Of a stretch of 64,000 nt of DNA, positions 18,701 through 64,000 are shown piece after piece. Within the stretch, counting starts at the first letter, position 1; each line of letters starts with the position of its first letter. The stretch lies in the NCBI GenBank assembly GCA_965153355.1, contig OZ231127.1, forward strand, positions 70,556,001 to 70,620,000, read 5' to 3'. Both the position numbers and the translations under genes were made by a program. Origin of the DNA: Flaccisagitta enflata. Its lineage: Eukaryota > Chaetognatha > Sagittoidea > Aphragmophora. Below the pieces are notes generated by a model. That model saw only the letters and a list, made by a program, of their open reading frames with translations, was not told the origin of the DNA and searched no databases.

Positions 18701-21660
18701 TCCATTTCATTTTGATCGCGGCACTGTATTTCTCTCATCGACTTCGATTTTACTCCCGATGTCTAACCCTCTTTGTCAGGTTGTATCTGTGGCTGGCTCT
18801 GATAGCTGTGTTGGTGCCCAACCGTATGACTTATCCCATTTGTTGGTCAGCTGCCGATATTCTCATCAACAATTCCGTCTACCCGAAATACCTGGGCCTC
18901 GTCAATGGACTGTCCATGACTTTCTCGTTCTTGGCTCGCTCCGCGTCTCCCTTGGCTGCAGGTGATCTACAATGTTTGTTTGATAATAATTGTGGTAAAG
19001 TGATACAGTGGGGTTCGTGGAATAACAGCCTAAAATGGAGGAAGGTATTTAAGTGACTTAATTTTATTCGACAAACTTGATATTTGAAATTTAAGTTGTT
19101 CACTTGATGCTTTTGTCCCTGAGTTTTTCGGTTGCTATGGAAACCGAAATTATTTTTTTGAATATCTACAACTAGAATATCGATATTTTGACAAATTTTA
19201 TCAGGGAACATTGCTCAAAATTAAATTTGCTACAACTTTCCCACAGTATGTTCTGTAAGAATATTGCTCGTTTAGCCGTTGCTAGGGAGCATCATTTAGC
19301 AGTTGCTAGGTGTGATGCCCCCTGGCAACGGCCAAACGAGCAATATTCTTACAGAACATACTGTGGGAAAGTTGTAGCAAATTTAATTTTGAACAATGTT
19401 CTCTGACAATATTTCTTGAAATATTGATATTTTAGTGGTTATAAATGTTTGAAAAAATAATTTTGGTTTCCATAGCAACAAAAAAACTCAGGGACAAAAG
19501 CATCGAGTGAACAACTGAAGTTTTAAATATCAAGTTTGTCAAGTGAAATTAAGACACTAAAATAAATTCCTCCAGTCTAGGCTGTTATTCCACGAACCCC
19601 ACTGTAGGTCCTAATAAATTTTCATGGGAATGACATTGCCTATCTCTGTCCCGTATCTACGTTAAGGATTTTACTATCAACATTCAATCCCAGCTGTCCC
19701 TCCCATCCTTGATTTTCACTTCCTTACCACCAGGATCTTTGTTCTCGTGGTCCATAACGACTGGTTACTACACATTGGGTCCTCCGTTTGGTCATCATTT
19801 CGTGTTTTTCGTCATCGACGTGACGATTTTAGCTTGTCTCTTTATTGGTCTGTTCACGCCGAGAACATTGGACAAACAGCCAGAAACATGGGATCTCATG
19901 GAACAAGTAAGCATGATTCTAGCTTCCTAGGGTGGTTAGGAAGAGGCAACTATGATGGACGCATCCTCCTCCTGCATCCTTTGGCAGTGTGAGCAGCCTC
20001 GCTTCCTTCCCTTTGCTCCTCAATTTCTTCTTTGTCCCCCTATCGCAGTTGCCCGCAATGAAGAGCAATGACATTCTAAAACGTCTCAAGGAAAAGTATG
20101 GAGAATCAAAAGAATCGCAGGACGCCGGTGACGGAATGACTGGTTTGTTTGAGGAGTGGAGTTCTCCTCACCTAAAATCGCCAAATGTTGAAGTTGTGAT
20201 TTTTCCATATCGATGATAGATATCTTGACTTGATAACGTGATTGTATTGCCGAGCGAGTTCATAATTTTGACGGTTTTCTGGGTGGCGGCCCCTGAGGGC
20301 CGATGCCCTTTTGAAAACAGGGGTTAACCGTAACGTCCCATATGTTCGTCTCCTCCCCCCCTAAGTTCAAAGCCTCAATCCCGCGTATTGAAGCCTGGAA
20401 TCCAGTCTCTGGAGTTGAAAATCTGTCCTCTTACTCCTAGGCCTGAAATCACCTGTCTCAGGCCTGAAATTGGCCCTCTGTTCTAAAATCGGCTCTCTGG
20501 CCTAAAATCGTGTAACGGTTCACCCCTCTGTTTCACAGGACATTGGCCCTTTTGGGCTTCTGCCCTGCTCTCACCTCAACACATCAAGCAAGGCAATGGG
20601 AACCGCTGACTTTGTGTGATCCTTGGATGACTTGTCGCACTGCCATTGCATTGTACTGTTTTTGACCGGGGAAAATCATTTATTTTCAGAATCGAGAGCT
20701 GAGCAATTGTTAAAGGCGCATGAAGCAGAAGAACGGAAAGTCCGTCTATATCACGCCAGTTTCTCCAACTCTCTCTCCTTCCAGGGACCGGTATGTAAGC
20801 GCCGCGCGGTGTTGGAATGGGCTCCTATGCTTTTGCAAAAATTCATGATCATTTCCTAACATATCAAGAAAAAAATTTTATTAAACGATATTTATTTAGT
20901 TAAATCATAAAAGGTGCTTTTGTTTGTTTTTGTATAAATGATAAAGGCCCAGCTCAAAATGAGAATACTTCAATTATATAATTTTTTTTTCAATAAAGAT
21001 TTTTTTATTATTTAGTTTAAAAGCAGTGAAGCTTGTTCAAAATGATCTAAAGCCTTCTGCAATGGGATGATGGGGACTCATGTTCCCGATGCGAAATCTG
21101 TTATTTTTTTGCACATCTTTAATAATTCCACTTCCACCTCGTAGTCCTGATTTTAGCAGCTAGCCAACCCACTTAAATGGAAGCCGCCGCTTTCCCTGTT
21201 GAAAGCAGAATATTAACAAGTGACGCGGGGTCACAATAGCGTTGCGGACGGGTGGGTAGGGGCGATCAACCCCCATCGATACCCTGCCTCATCCCATGCT
21301 CACTCACCATCCCATGCCCACTCACACACACAGACCAGCATAAATGCAACAACTTAAATGCGCATTTTCCCACTTTTTTACTTGATCATTACGGATGGAT
21401 GGACCAACTGACGGGCGGACGAAGCCACTCGTAGAGTTGCGCGTCCGCGACTAAAAAGTTTTGTCGCGTCTTTTTTTTCCTCCCCGCCCCTTCAGATGAG
21501 TCATCGTCCGTTACGTCACGTTTCTGGGTCCGTGACGGAAGATTCTTCGACCAACGCCAGCAGATTTCTCAGCGCCAAAGAAAACTTCTCCGAAGATGGG
21601 GATGACACGATGTACGAGCCGCGGTCACCGGGCCTTAGACCGAACGCGCCCAGAGTTTGA
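738..21660 (+). CDS. Major facilitator superfamily transporter, ZIFL-like, 14 exons (5' end missing)
   Basis: Multi-pass membrane carrier of the MFS fold, closest in pattern to the plant/protist zinc-induced-facilitator-like group; the substrate cannot be told. Exons: 738-916, 1149-1250, 15950-16061, 16169-16269, 16361-16468, 16550-16703, 16968-17081, 17182-17374, 18331-18661, 18780-18961, 19734-19906, 20049-20142, 20690-20790, 21496-21660. All have GT-AG borders, and the phases chain without a break into 702 residues ending in TGA. The first exon carries a TM1/TM2-like region and the loop motif GYAADAYGRKPVIL, a variant of MFS motif A with Ala in place of the usual basic residue. A Pro-rich cytoplasmic-type linker (about exons 6-7) separates the two halves. 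Exon 9 adds a loop with many N-x-S/T sequons, probably extracellular. The charged C-terminal tail is low-complexity. The 14.7-kb intron after exon 2 holds the retrotransposon. Confidence 0.85.
1353..1765. repeat. Foldback element with internal TCTGCCAAA-type repeats
   Basis: The ends are imperfect inverted copies: the sequence around 1383-1410 (ACATATAGGGAATTTTCT) reappears reversed around 1712-1740. Between them lies a degenerate short-period array built on CTGCCAAAT/CTGCCAGAT. The left end begins GGGCAGCGGCCCC, the same end seen in the element at 45373-45972. It lies inside the transporter intron. Confidence 0.5.
1745..1840. repeat. Left arm of an inverted repeat that brackets the retrotransposon
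   Basis: This arm contains TTTGTGGAAACAAGCGTGGA. The complement of the same stretch occurs at about 15768-15830, on the far side of the LTR element. The retrotransposon therefore landed between, or within, two inverted copies of an older repeat already in the intron. Confidence 0.6.
2048..2476 (-). repeat. 3' LTR of the retrotransposon
   Basis: Partner of 15304-15732, in the same orientation. It follows a purine-rich tract on the element strand and ends at a host AAAT that is repeated at the other end of the element. Confidence 0.92.
2481..2494 (-). promoter_or_regulatory. Polypurine tract
   Basis: On the element strand, AAAAAGGAGAGAG lies four bases before the 3' LTR, the expected position for the plus-strand primer. 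It is 80-odd bases after the ORF3 stop. Confidence 0.7.
2561..6169 (-). CDS. ORF3 of the retrotransposon: DEDDy 3'-5' exonuclease fused to a MUT-7/Nibbler-like module
   Basis: 1202 codons from ATG at 6169 to TGA at 2561, in the env position. There is no signal peptide or membrane segment, so it is not an envelope. Residues about 141-335 fit a DEDDy exonuclease: motif I IDCEG (D147, E149), motif II around SAARDAAIV (D221), motif III YAGNDVVRPL (Y318, D322). Residues 455-690 are Pro/Ser-rich. Residues about 715-970 are helical. Residues about 1000-1180 follow the RNase D fold pattern (EKRVFVFKKD, VVDACDFVD, LRHRAIDAALIYRFCVEAL), but the motif I Asp/Glu pair is missing, so it is probably inactive. 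Helical domain plus exonuclease is the plan of Nibbler and MUT-7. DEDDy ORF3s are known from bdelloid rotifer LTR elements. The activity is inferred from motifs only. Confidence 0.75.
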   Translation of the reverse strand: MGKNSKRNRRNRENAAFLHMALASHDPDYVPPVLNRDPEDFYGDNANNPDEFKDGALIIYADRDLQIPEVSVKDLDRPCSNPTKSSDLERIARWYRRVSLKKPNVKLDGIERNRITHVRSHAQVNSVVERLLSASMTQSDDVIITIDCEGKFNNDEQEPAMFQLGFCIDGEIFAAIFQLYSRQESTDEDPKYIFSQSFPTALPKIFRAGNFIFGGKSAARDAAIVAKALFLNDDEIKNIRVIETTRLFDFADALSRGPEAVVAWLNHRDKGIITDASLKDFVEFVDSTRFFDKTPSNRNHFADFIEAKGLIPERNLLYAGNDVVRPLDAILEFIGELGVTAGSFAVTVGEPRLLNSHSFNDAVSALVELMRSTPRLEDLSQASASAERSMAERMFVAIPSIQDKMASSQKRILEYRCTKKMLAREAKMIREKKNDVKPYVLKRVDPELKRVFPHSLLSLNARPAPLPPPTPTVVIGDDDAVLVPAKSSSPSSTRVSRIETHGEPGASVKPRMAVEGNVEEILVLENSPVERRVDSDADSDDMCFKRRSASGKRLRQTVGVSEVIKAKKGNTVFLQRKDTVMVREVPLPKSVSVSNLTPKFQSPNHISRPPSLMSLNLQKPLPSNLISYPTRLAAPSLSLPNLSSRSAQARLDPPPPPPPSRHQSPPRPVLPPTPEAPAPCPRVDPAPLPSTSRLSSNQREAGDPLPNRRLSKEESIRLYNRELVNGVFSRIRDADEARYYEILDDLVSTSDRITMNRFVALLVEFSRHDRRSTAFEVGRVMISLLSDATEARSFILRLFRENTMGKARLNIIVKFRFYCFDPIIILDCIFNSYKEETLEKAVIKFPDDKIIDLVKFVATSSQQLPTILEEMRKFDCFKENYIPMPVAKIRDIHVLDFIKNVCKALRVDTPSETHLLEIRVSLEKYVECYLKGETEIEDFYHLCAKIAIDDDDFRHCVQYLAQVSDPLAKFIAEVKSISYETVATANMFKPGCKSPVDAGLHRFGGGKMTVIDDDAAVEEFGTYVADAAHFVAYYHRGSSDADLLVFRFQWRTFFYFHRHSRRVRSQVVRLLSREVMEKRVFVFKKDVTMSIFENEFKWVPSNVVDACDFVDRYENVNASISGIASIVAGSYCRRGRNFSSFSIPSHVALRHRAIDAALIYRFCVEALGLGGVDMRKIDPRDRQMRRRGHDREEEPRVKSRRY
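6179..6376 (-). CDS. Small ORF just upstream of ORF3
   Basis: 65 codons with ATG at 6374-6376, stopping nine bases before the ORF3 ATG. The product is not recognised. The stop is inside TTGGTAAGTA, which looks like a splice donor. It may be a leader ORF or a small exon; it may also be chance. Confidence 0.3.
   Translation of the reverse strand: MAMFRVTLEKTIGLIKSTVLPNHVKTETPPGNTLSADPDNVKIHYVRLSCFNNCFSSFIFAYGSW
7044..12464 (-). CDS. pol: Retrotransposon Pol polyprotein (PR-RT-RH-IN)
   Basis: About 1800 codons, read by -1 frameshift from gag. Counting from 12419: a basic N-terminus; aspartic protease with VGDTGCS near residue 84; reverse transcriptase with FLTDFRRIN, the SLDLTKGFWQI block and the catalytic YLDDILVAS near 586; RNase H with IIKSDASIGAIGYVL near 733 and VTDHRPLLAW; integrase with an H-H-C-C finger (HGEYMAGH, CTIC) near 970 and a core with CDLL, TSDNGKEF near 1096 and SQGAVERFNRTL. 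This domain order is the Ty3/gypsy order. After the integrase a tail of about 500 residues is rich in Pro, Ser and acidic residues with no chromodomain or known fold that I recognise. The frame is intact with no stop. Confidence 0.92.
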   Translation of the reverse strand, partial: GKLTPDSKEGPSGVGLSNEAPVDKSVNTVNKRKSRPKRRKRKKSNSSPETSASPTPNHPQSSKPPPDPKPRYKAEFLIQIRVDKVGKHRITQRVVGDTGCSKSAMSEDFFLRSPHLQSRPYRPLTTRGHAINGSKVLTMGIVNVAFRINGRFHTTNFRVVKGLVQDIFLGWDWFSSSGAVMNPANGTVDFPKYGDSAPLIPDTAAISGCYYRVAEDFVVPANSKAICKVEAMTDNLDCVSSVVETEPFNHATSDVWANRCLSVVSDGLFPTEFINCQKYPIRMEKGRVLGFAKFHTKEEMDVGVIQTEMYCQYGDNAPAEAEAETEAKAPDEPCLNEGNDDDDECIEEIICDPPPTQPQTGRTVPSCEPQDTPPPKPPDPAGSNNSIPTGAKKLHIDWSKLSKRALPYKARLKQLLEVKHAKAFSRHDRDYGRTSLVHYRANLKDKDQPPIHVPAYRTRPEIRETIDNQAYEMIADGVIAHSTSPFSAPILLARKKCGGWRFLTDFRRINDRCNKVVFPLPRIEDSLQKLDKPEFFTSLDLTKGFWQIPIHPKDRKYFAFSTESMHLEYLVAPMGAKNSPSTLCALMQLVLRGLPPQHVLSYLDDILVASNTMEDHMFFLDQVLTALERAGLKLNPSKCSIAQDSVVCLGHLLSKDGVSPDPANLEKIRAWNAPENAKQLKTFLGLTGYYRQFVKDYSKIAQCLTDLTHDGVAYVWKEEHQRAFEDLKRILTSEQVMAYPDFSKPFIIKSDASIGAIGYVLTQKIDGKEKVITYGSKKLSATQKRWSTYDREFFALLCGIRANAHYLRHAAFIAVTDHRPLLAWKKVDQQKDPTGRRTRWAMELDTYEFELLYKQGKIHADADALSRMGGDDDEEAVDDEAFTALLGMDEEDEHSAVTINADKDARARLRSKQDEDPVISEVKKYLKDRRRIPRSFPNSWYVSNAGFLSLQKGILYRRSYSESIHGHVLQAVIPESMKDEVMLDLHGEYMAGHPSPEKMLLKLKRYAIWPTIKKDVEDFVTNCTICDQEREPVPRNRTPRVPLEANNVWDWVMCDLLKLSLTTQGYLYVLVFIDVFSGFVKLYKLKNKSTEGVCRAFENLTCLIGPPRLLTSDNGKEFTSDLLTKMCEVVGAKKRTSVPYRPQSQGAVERFNRTLIKDLRKRLMQHGKTWVDHLQYAEWAYNTTPRANSKMSPYLLMYGREPPLPTFVDVDAKTITDKSLRKFFEESKSRSKECYDEARRRIIMTREKEVEAYNKKAKHKPLKAGDKVYEAVPDGLREKLEPRWDNKMEVVRRRIGPKGDSGTTYECKKDDGKQCVRNYEQLKLSLVTKPSISVAVAPPSEPAEPIAHRTRRRQAVSDGPDDWLAVAAVMNLLESEDAPTPSNRVKSPTEEPPMVPAWLFDNVREANPPRVPTSEADKVNSPARSSSIWSSSVESLAGTASVSELPSIPPLDPRQVDTSSQLEHQDSSPALAPVASVNPKSSTQPEMDDSTTPAPGEDSEDTDNDALEDDVFDGYQPVRPQHRRQRKPVEPLALSVSMAMTSADLQDDHPAPSENVRTGGAEAAADVDPNAEVVPGFDATRSVDAGTASAAHPSNQTSEVVPVGEHEVGAQATSTRSDKPSRNKGTGKNHPGSRIRSQDVRSKTEPYAGAMTRRRERQMRIDEDNINKGMSELVTTGKKLINRNIQMDDLTDTSDESPPVVNPIADFSSHDLIRRNVANPQIFDEPIPVQPSVNEIARVSVNSLPSNVSEASSVLSILNPFSYYMRKNDTPSGAEAGPAPKSSVGRVESIADDANIDPQLSSTPKQ
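12421..12464 (-). promoter_or_regulatory. Programmed -1 ribosomal frameshift signal between gag and pol
   Basis: On the element strand the gag frame reads G GGA AAC then the gag TGA. GGGAAAC is a classical X-XXY-YYZ slippery heptamer. After a 6-base spacer comes a stem CCGACTCC/GGAGTCGG (12444-12451 with 12421-12428), with a second inner stem AGAGG/CCTCT. The pol frame is open from 12464 and lies in the -1 frame, and pol has no ATG at its start (first candidate TTG at 12419). Heptamer, spacing, structure and frame all agree. Confidence 0.85.
12455..13825 (-). CDS. gag: Retrotransposon Gag polyprotein
   Basis: Up to 456 codons; the true start is uncertain because the open frame begins upstream of the first good ATG, and a Met near residue 31 (MTPEEIAARDAANAL) is an alternative. 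The N-terminus is Pro-rich. Residues about 65-235 form a helical capsid-like domain with typical gypsy patterning (IETFLELFENSVE, KRWLPLKL, FHTLASRVKRAVDKF). A coiled segment follows near 265-300. The C-terminal 150 residues are an Arg/Gly/Asn/Asp-rich tail (RGG and DRR repeats). There is no CCHC zinc knuckle, so RNA binding probably relies on the basic tail. The ORF ends in TGA immediately after a slippery heptamer that leads into pol. Confidence 0.88.
   Translation of the reverse strand: MYRCVSGVTVPPPPSYPSRPPSRTAGEDASMTPEEIAARDAANALRGPARGPPARQQHERSAANININKFQSNVDDIETFLELFENSVELATGVEDEARKGHLCKRWLPLKLDDAALATYKQATSTSWKDLKEELIGLLVDPQEKYKWQAKLTTIKWDGKESFHTLASRVKRAVDKFDKDMPQEFKDREYFFRFRAAFKKPMRRFIDMGCPANKRNLDHAKEVALRYQLTLCDEDDGAAGGNDHDPMRAVGFAGAVLHEDRATGIEAALTGMTTQLENLAVTLKSFDDRLRIVENRDVRQSDYRGRNNSRDGRGSGYQGNYRGNNYGSRDNSQSGQGNRGGNRNGNRYDRSGSRDREQNRPRNYNNNNNRDDDRRDGRNDRRDNRDDRRDGRDDRRNDGRNNNRSGNGGNRGNSRDRQNRNDTYRAIDTGDEESSAESVPEDEPRGATGGSGRRGN
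13964..14416 (-). pseudogene. RNase H-like pol fragment in the element leader, broken by one TGA
   Basis: One reading frame begins with ATG at 14416, runs 39 codons of charged helical sequence, meets TGA at 14297-14299, then continues open to 13964. The second part has the pattern of a retroelement RNase H: VIVKIDVSRVAMSYVL, VSWGSKRLS, the Glu in SLFEVHTA, and VETDYRPL, so Asp, Glu and Asp carboxylates are present. It is clearly divergent from the element's own RNase H in pol (KSDASIGAIGYVL, VTDHRPL), so it is not a simple duplication. It sits between the 5' LTR and gag. It may be a captured remnant, or the ORF may be used by splicing or readthrough; I cannot tell. Confidence 0.6.
15286..15302 (-). 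promoter_or_regulatory. Candidate tRNA primer-binding site
   Basis: One base inside the 5' LTR the element strand reads TGGTGCAACGGCCATCG. The TGG start and the position are those of a minus-strand primer site complementary to a tRNA 3' end (CCA). I could not assign the tRNA species. Confidence 0.6.
15304..15732 (-). repeat. 5' LTR of the retrotransposon
   Basis: A 429-bp direct repeat of 2048-2476. On the element strand it begins TGTAAGACCC and ends GGTGCTTATA. It is the 5' LTR because gag and pol read leftwards from it. It differs from the other copy near 15463-15466 (two bases) and at about 15568 (one base). Confidence 0.92.
15768..15835. repeat. Right arm of the inverted repeat that brackets the retrotransposon
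   Basis: Contains TCCACGCTTGTTTCCACAAA, the reverse complement of the stretch at about 1789-1815. See the left arm at 1745-1840. Confidence 0.6.
17537..18277. mobile_element. MITE with about 65-bp terminal inverted repeats and a TTTTTAACAG-type internal array
   Basis: Ends CAGAGGGGCGAACGTTAAAA and its complement, followed by further perfectly inverted sequence. TATATA lies on both sides. The inside is a long run of TTTTTAACAGGCTGTTAAAA-like units that are themselves palindromic. The CAGAGGGG terminus resembles hAT ends, but the flanking duplication is ambiguous because the site is (TA)n. It lies in the transporter intron 17375-18330. Confidence 0.85.
19006..19604. mobile_element. Palindromic MITE, TA-flanked
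   Basis: The ends are CAGTGGGGTTCGTGGAATAA and its inverse, with TA on both sides. The whole 599 bp folds back on itself, the centre lying near 19300. The core (TTGCTACAACTTTCCCACAG and GTTCTGTAAGAATATTGCTC) recurs in elements at 44215-44967 and 46638-48072, which have different termini. It lies in the transporter intron 18962-19733. Confidence 0.88.
20280..20570. repeat. Degenerate foldback repeat of the GGCCTGA family
   Basis: The left end is GGCGGCCCCTGAGGGCCGATG and a loosely inverted GGCCCTTTTGGGCTTCTGCC lies on the right. The inside has AGGCCTGAAAT units like those at 45525-45882. Old and eroded. It lies in the transporter intron 20143-20689. Confidence 0.45.
20791..21213. other. AT-rich intronic sequence
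   Basis: Intron of the transporter gene. AT-rich, with no exon or repeat that I recognise until the dispersed element that starts near 21214. Confidence 0.5.
21214..21457 (+). mobile_element. Hairpin-ended dispersed element (HINE-like), copy 1
   Basis: 5' motif GTTGCGGACGGGTGGG, 3' hairpin AGTTGCG-CGTC-CGCGACT followed by AAAAAG. In the last transporter intron, 40 bp before the final exon. Confidence 0.7.
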
Positions 21661-22418
21661 TAATATGAGGGATTCATGGTCGCTAATTTCAAGCGTGACT
21701 GGTTGTAAATGTTAAACAGACGTTTTATTTCTGTGACGGAATCATGATTTTAAATTAGCTTTTATCCAGCTTCGTCTGAGTGGTTTATTTTAATGATTTT
21801 CTAGTGATTTAGTGTACGTTTGCGTTGAAATCATATCTTTGGATCACCTTTTGATTTGAAAGTTTTATTTAATGATTTTATAGAAGTCTATATATCTTTT
21901 GATAAGCGTTCTATTTTATTTTCCACTAGAACATGGATGCATAATTGCATAAATTTCCTCGCCGAAATCTCGATGTTCTTCTCATGATTTTTCCTTGCTC
22001 GAGACTTGATCCGGTAGGCGTTCAAAACCATCTGCCGTCGTTTCTCTTCTCTCTTTGCGCTCTCTATCTCCTTGCTATCTCTCTCTATCGCTGCATCTGT
22101 TCGACACTAAAAAAAAACACGCAGCTCCTGACGGGCTGCTGCGGCTGCCACTGTCATTTGGCATCGTCTCTGCGCTGCGGCGTCCAATCCCCGTTCTCGC
22201 TCTGCGTGTCGATCGAGGAAATCCCAGCTCTCTCGCTCTCTCTCGATCGTGTGTGATTTGTGCGTGACGTTATTGGACGATGACTCACGCGCACGACCGG
22301 AAATGGACGCCATATGTAATGACGCCATTATCGAAAACACCATCATCTATCATTGAAGACTGGAAATGATCGGTTCATCCACCATCCTATCGATTATGAC
22401 ATTACCTTTCGATCGTCG

Positions 22419-23991
22419 ATGCATCAATCCATGATGGCGGCTGCTTGGGTATTGATAACGATGACGATCGCGTCCATCGTCAGTCTCGCGTCAGCGTCCA
22501 CCGCGACTACCGTGAAACCGTCATTTTCTCACATAGAAACGATAGGAATAGGAAATGTTGAGGATTCCTCGAGCTCATTCTCGTACGCAAATAACGAAAA
22601 AGACAAATTGGAAAGTCATCATTATAACGGCGCGAAGAAGGGCATCTCCGACGACATTCCCAACGATGGCGCTTTGATAAGTGACGCAGCTGGCGAGACG
22701 ACGTCTGAGACTTCTAATCTATCTTCAACCGATTCGAAAAGAAGGAATAACGACGACGACGACGGCGGAAGTGAGGCTGAGGACGACGGCATGAAACCCT
22801 TTGGCGATAAAGGCAGTGTAGAGGTTGACAAAACAAGCGCTGGAGACTTCGATGAAGCGTCCATGGATGGAATGGGATCCGCATCTGCGACGTTGAATAA
22901 AACCAGCGCCCTGGATCTCGATCACTCCAAAAACGTTACCGCCAGTAACGATACGGCGGACGATGGAGGTGACATATCAGAGGGGGAGATATCAACATCT
23001 CTCTCCAATGACACTATAAATAATGAAACTGCTTCTTTGCCATCATCTATTCCGTCGACCGCTTCTGCGACGACTCCTCCCGTTGTTTTCGTGGATCCAA
23101 CCGAATTCGAGACTGATGATAAGGATTTGGAATGTCCTTACGCCAGGAAGGTTGGTGGCTCCGCCCCTTCTTCATCCGCCTCTCGCCCTCTGTGCAACGA
23201 GCTACCGGCGGCTTGCCTCAACTGCTCCTACGATTACACTTGCACGTATGTTATTAGTTTGAGAACCGGTATTCATGTAAAGTATTACTGGCGGTCCATA
23301 AGTTACTATGTCTGGTATGTCCGCATCTGCTTTAGTTAGCGTTAGGTTAGCATTTTGCAATGACTTGTAACTCTCGGTTTTTTGCTAAATTTTGTAGTTG
23401 TTGATAACTGAGTGGAGAAAGGAGCAAAGATGAAGAAGGCCGAAAAATCGTCTCGTTAAACTTGCTGTCCTGATGCCTGATGCCTGACTATTTGCCGCAA
23501 TTATTCTTAGGTACGGCGCCAACGTCACGGTCACGTGCGTACCTAACGTCGAATGCGAAGGAGATTCGGAAAAGACGATAGAAATCAACATGACTTGTCA
23601 ATATTGCTTCCAAACCAATTTCGGTCCGGAACACGTTTGTACCTTACGTAACGGACCCGATTCCAATTGTCACGTCAAGAAGTCTCCGACGTCTCAGTCG
23701 AGATTCAAGACCAATTGCACCGTCAAGCCGCACGTGCATTGTCTCGGCAGAAGGACGTTCCACAAAATGCTGCCGTGTAATTGGACTTCCGGTTACCGAT
23801 GGACGACGAGTTTGTTGTTGTCCATATTTTTGGGCGGCTTCGGCGCGGATCGTTTTTATTTAGGTCAATGGAGAGAAGGCATTGGGAAACTGTTTAGTTT
23901 CGGTGGTTTGGGCGTATGGACGGTAATCGACGTTATTTTGATCTCTATTGGGTACATCGGACCCCAGGATGGAAGTCTTTACATTTATTGA
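22419..23991 (+). CDS. TM2D3: TM2 domain-containing protein 3 (almondex orthologue)
   Basis: Two exons, 22419-23245 and 23511-23991, 435 residues. TM2D3/almondex is a membrane protein linked to Notch signalling and phagocytosis in flies. The ATG at 22419 starts a hydrophobic signal peptide (about residues 1-31). Residues 32-225 are an acidic, Ser/Thr/Asp-rich stretch with several N-glycosylation sites. Then comes the family's Cys-rich extracellular region (LPAACLNCSYDYTC, CTVKPHVHCLGRRTF, MLPCNWTSGY). Last are two membrane helices joined by the GGFGADRFYLGQWREGIGKL loop with the DRF motif, ending GPQDGSLYIY as in human TM2D3. Family members are about 250-285 residues, so the N-terminal stretch is the extra part. 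The paralogues TM2D1 and TM2D2 fit less well. Confidence 0.95.
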
Positions 23992-24314
23992 ATTGGTTTC
24001 ACTTCCCCGAAACCGTACCTTTTTCCCCCTTGACGCATTCTCGCTCTCCTTCAGCCACTTTTCTTTCTCTTTCATTTTCAGTCACATTGTTACCCATTTA
24101 CGACAGGTTGCGTTCTTACTTCGTTTCTATTAATTTATTTAGCACATTTGTTTCCTTTAGACTTGTTTTGTGCCTAATAACGGTTTGTAGACTGAGACAC
24201 ATCGAACTCCATTACAATGGACGGCACATGAAAAAGACATGCATTGAGGTGAACAAACTGGAGAAATCCGAGGAAAAAACTTTGATGATCTCATGCATAT
24301 TGCCACTTACCCTG

Positions 24315-24320
24315 AATAAA
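24315..24320 (+). terminator. AATAAA polyadenylation hexamer after TM2D3
   Basis: The only AATAAA I noticed between the TM2D3 stop (23991) and the next gene. It is 18 bases upstream of the ATG at 24339, so the 3' end of TM2D3 and the 5' end of the next transcript probably abut or overlap. Confidence 0.45.
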
Positions 24321-24338
24321 TGTTCCCATTGTAAAAAC

Positions 24339-64000
<39,662 letters not shown>

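Noticed and set aside
24228-24338. Upstream in-frame ATG at 24228 as start of the esterase-like protein
   Set aside because: The ATG at 24339 places a signal peptide at the N-terminus. The upstream codons are charged and not signal-like. Kept as a possibility only.

Overview
This is a window from a repeat-rich animal genome, most likely an invertebrate that I cannot name. Genes are split by GT-AG introns. The proteins are metazoan: a TM2D3/almondex orthologue and a secreted cholinesterase-fold protein. The DNA is packed with foldback elements, minisatellites and one young LTR retrotransposon. No rRNA, tRNA or prokaryotic feature was seen.

Layout. From 738 to 21660 (+) lie the last 14 exons of a major facilitator transporter related to the zinc-induced-facilitator-like group. 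All splice phases agree. One of its introns (1251-15949) carries an antisense 13.7-kb Ty3/gypsy-type retrotransposon (2048-15732). This element has nearly identical LTRs, gag, a pol reached through a canonical -1 frameshift signal, an RNase H fragment in its leader, and a third 1202-codon ORF in the env position. That ORF encodes a DEDDy-type 3'-5' exonuclease joined to a second, degenerate nuclease-fold module. It is the most interesting system in the window. From 22419 to 23991 (+) is TM2D3. From 24339 to past the window end (+) is a secreted cholinesterase/neuroligin-like protein whose catalytic serine is glycine.

The esterase-like gene has a 33.8-kb intron (25745-59560) that makes up more than half of the window. 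Inside it, antisense, lies a complete five-exon gene (30683-41955) coding for about 1346 residues, which resembles a transposase-derived family widespread in invertebrates. Its first intron is a polypyrimidine satellite of over 5 kb, and its second intron uses a splice donor located at the end of a MITE. The giant intron also holds a 27-bp minisatellite, a 15-bp minisatellite, several TA-flanked MITE families, and about 20 copies of a dispersed element. That element ends in a hairpin whose stem covaries between subfamilies and with a matching 5' motif; it resembles Helitron/Helentron-derived HINE elements.

The three host genes are all on the + strand, only 0.35-0.76 kb apart. Nothing in their products suggests a shared pathway. 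The retrotransposon ORFs form one replication unit.
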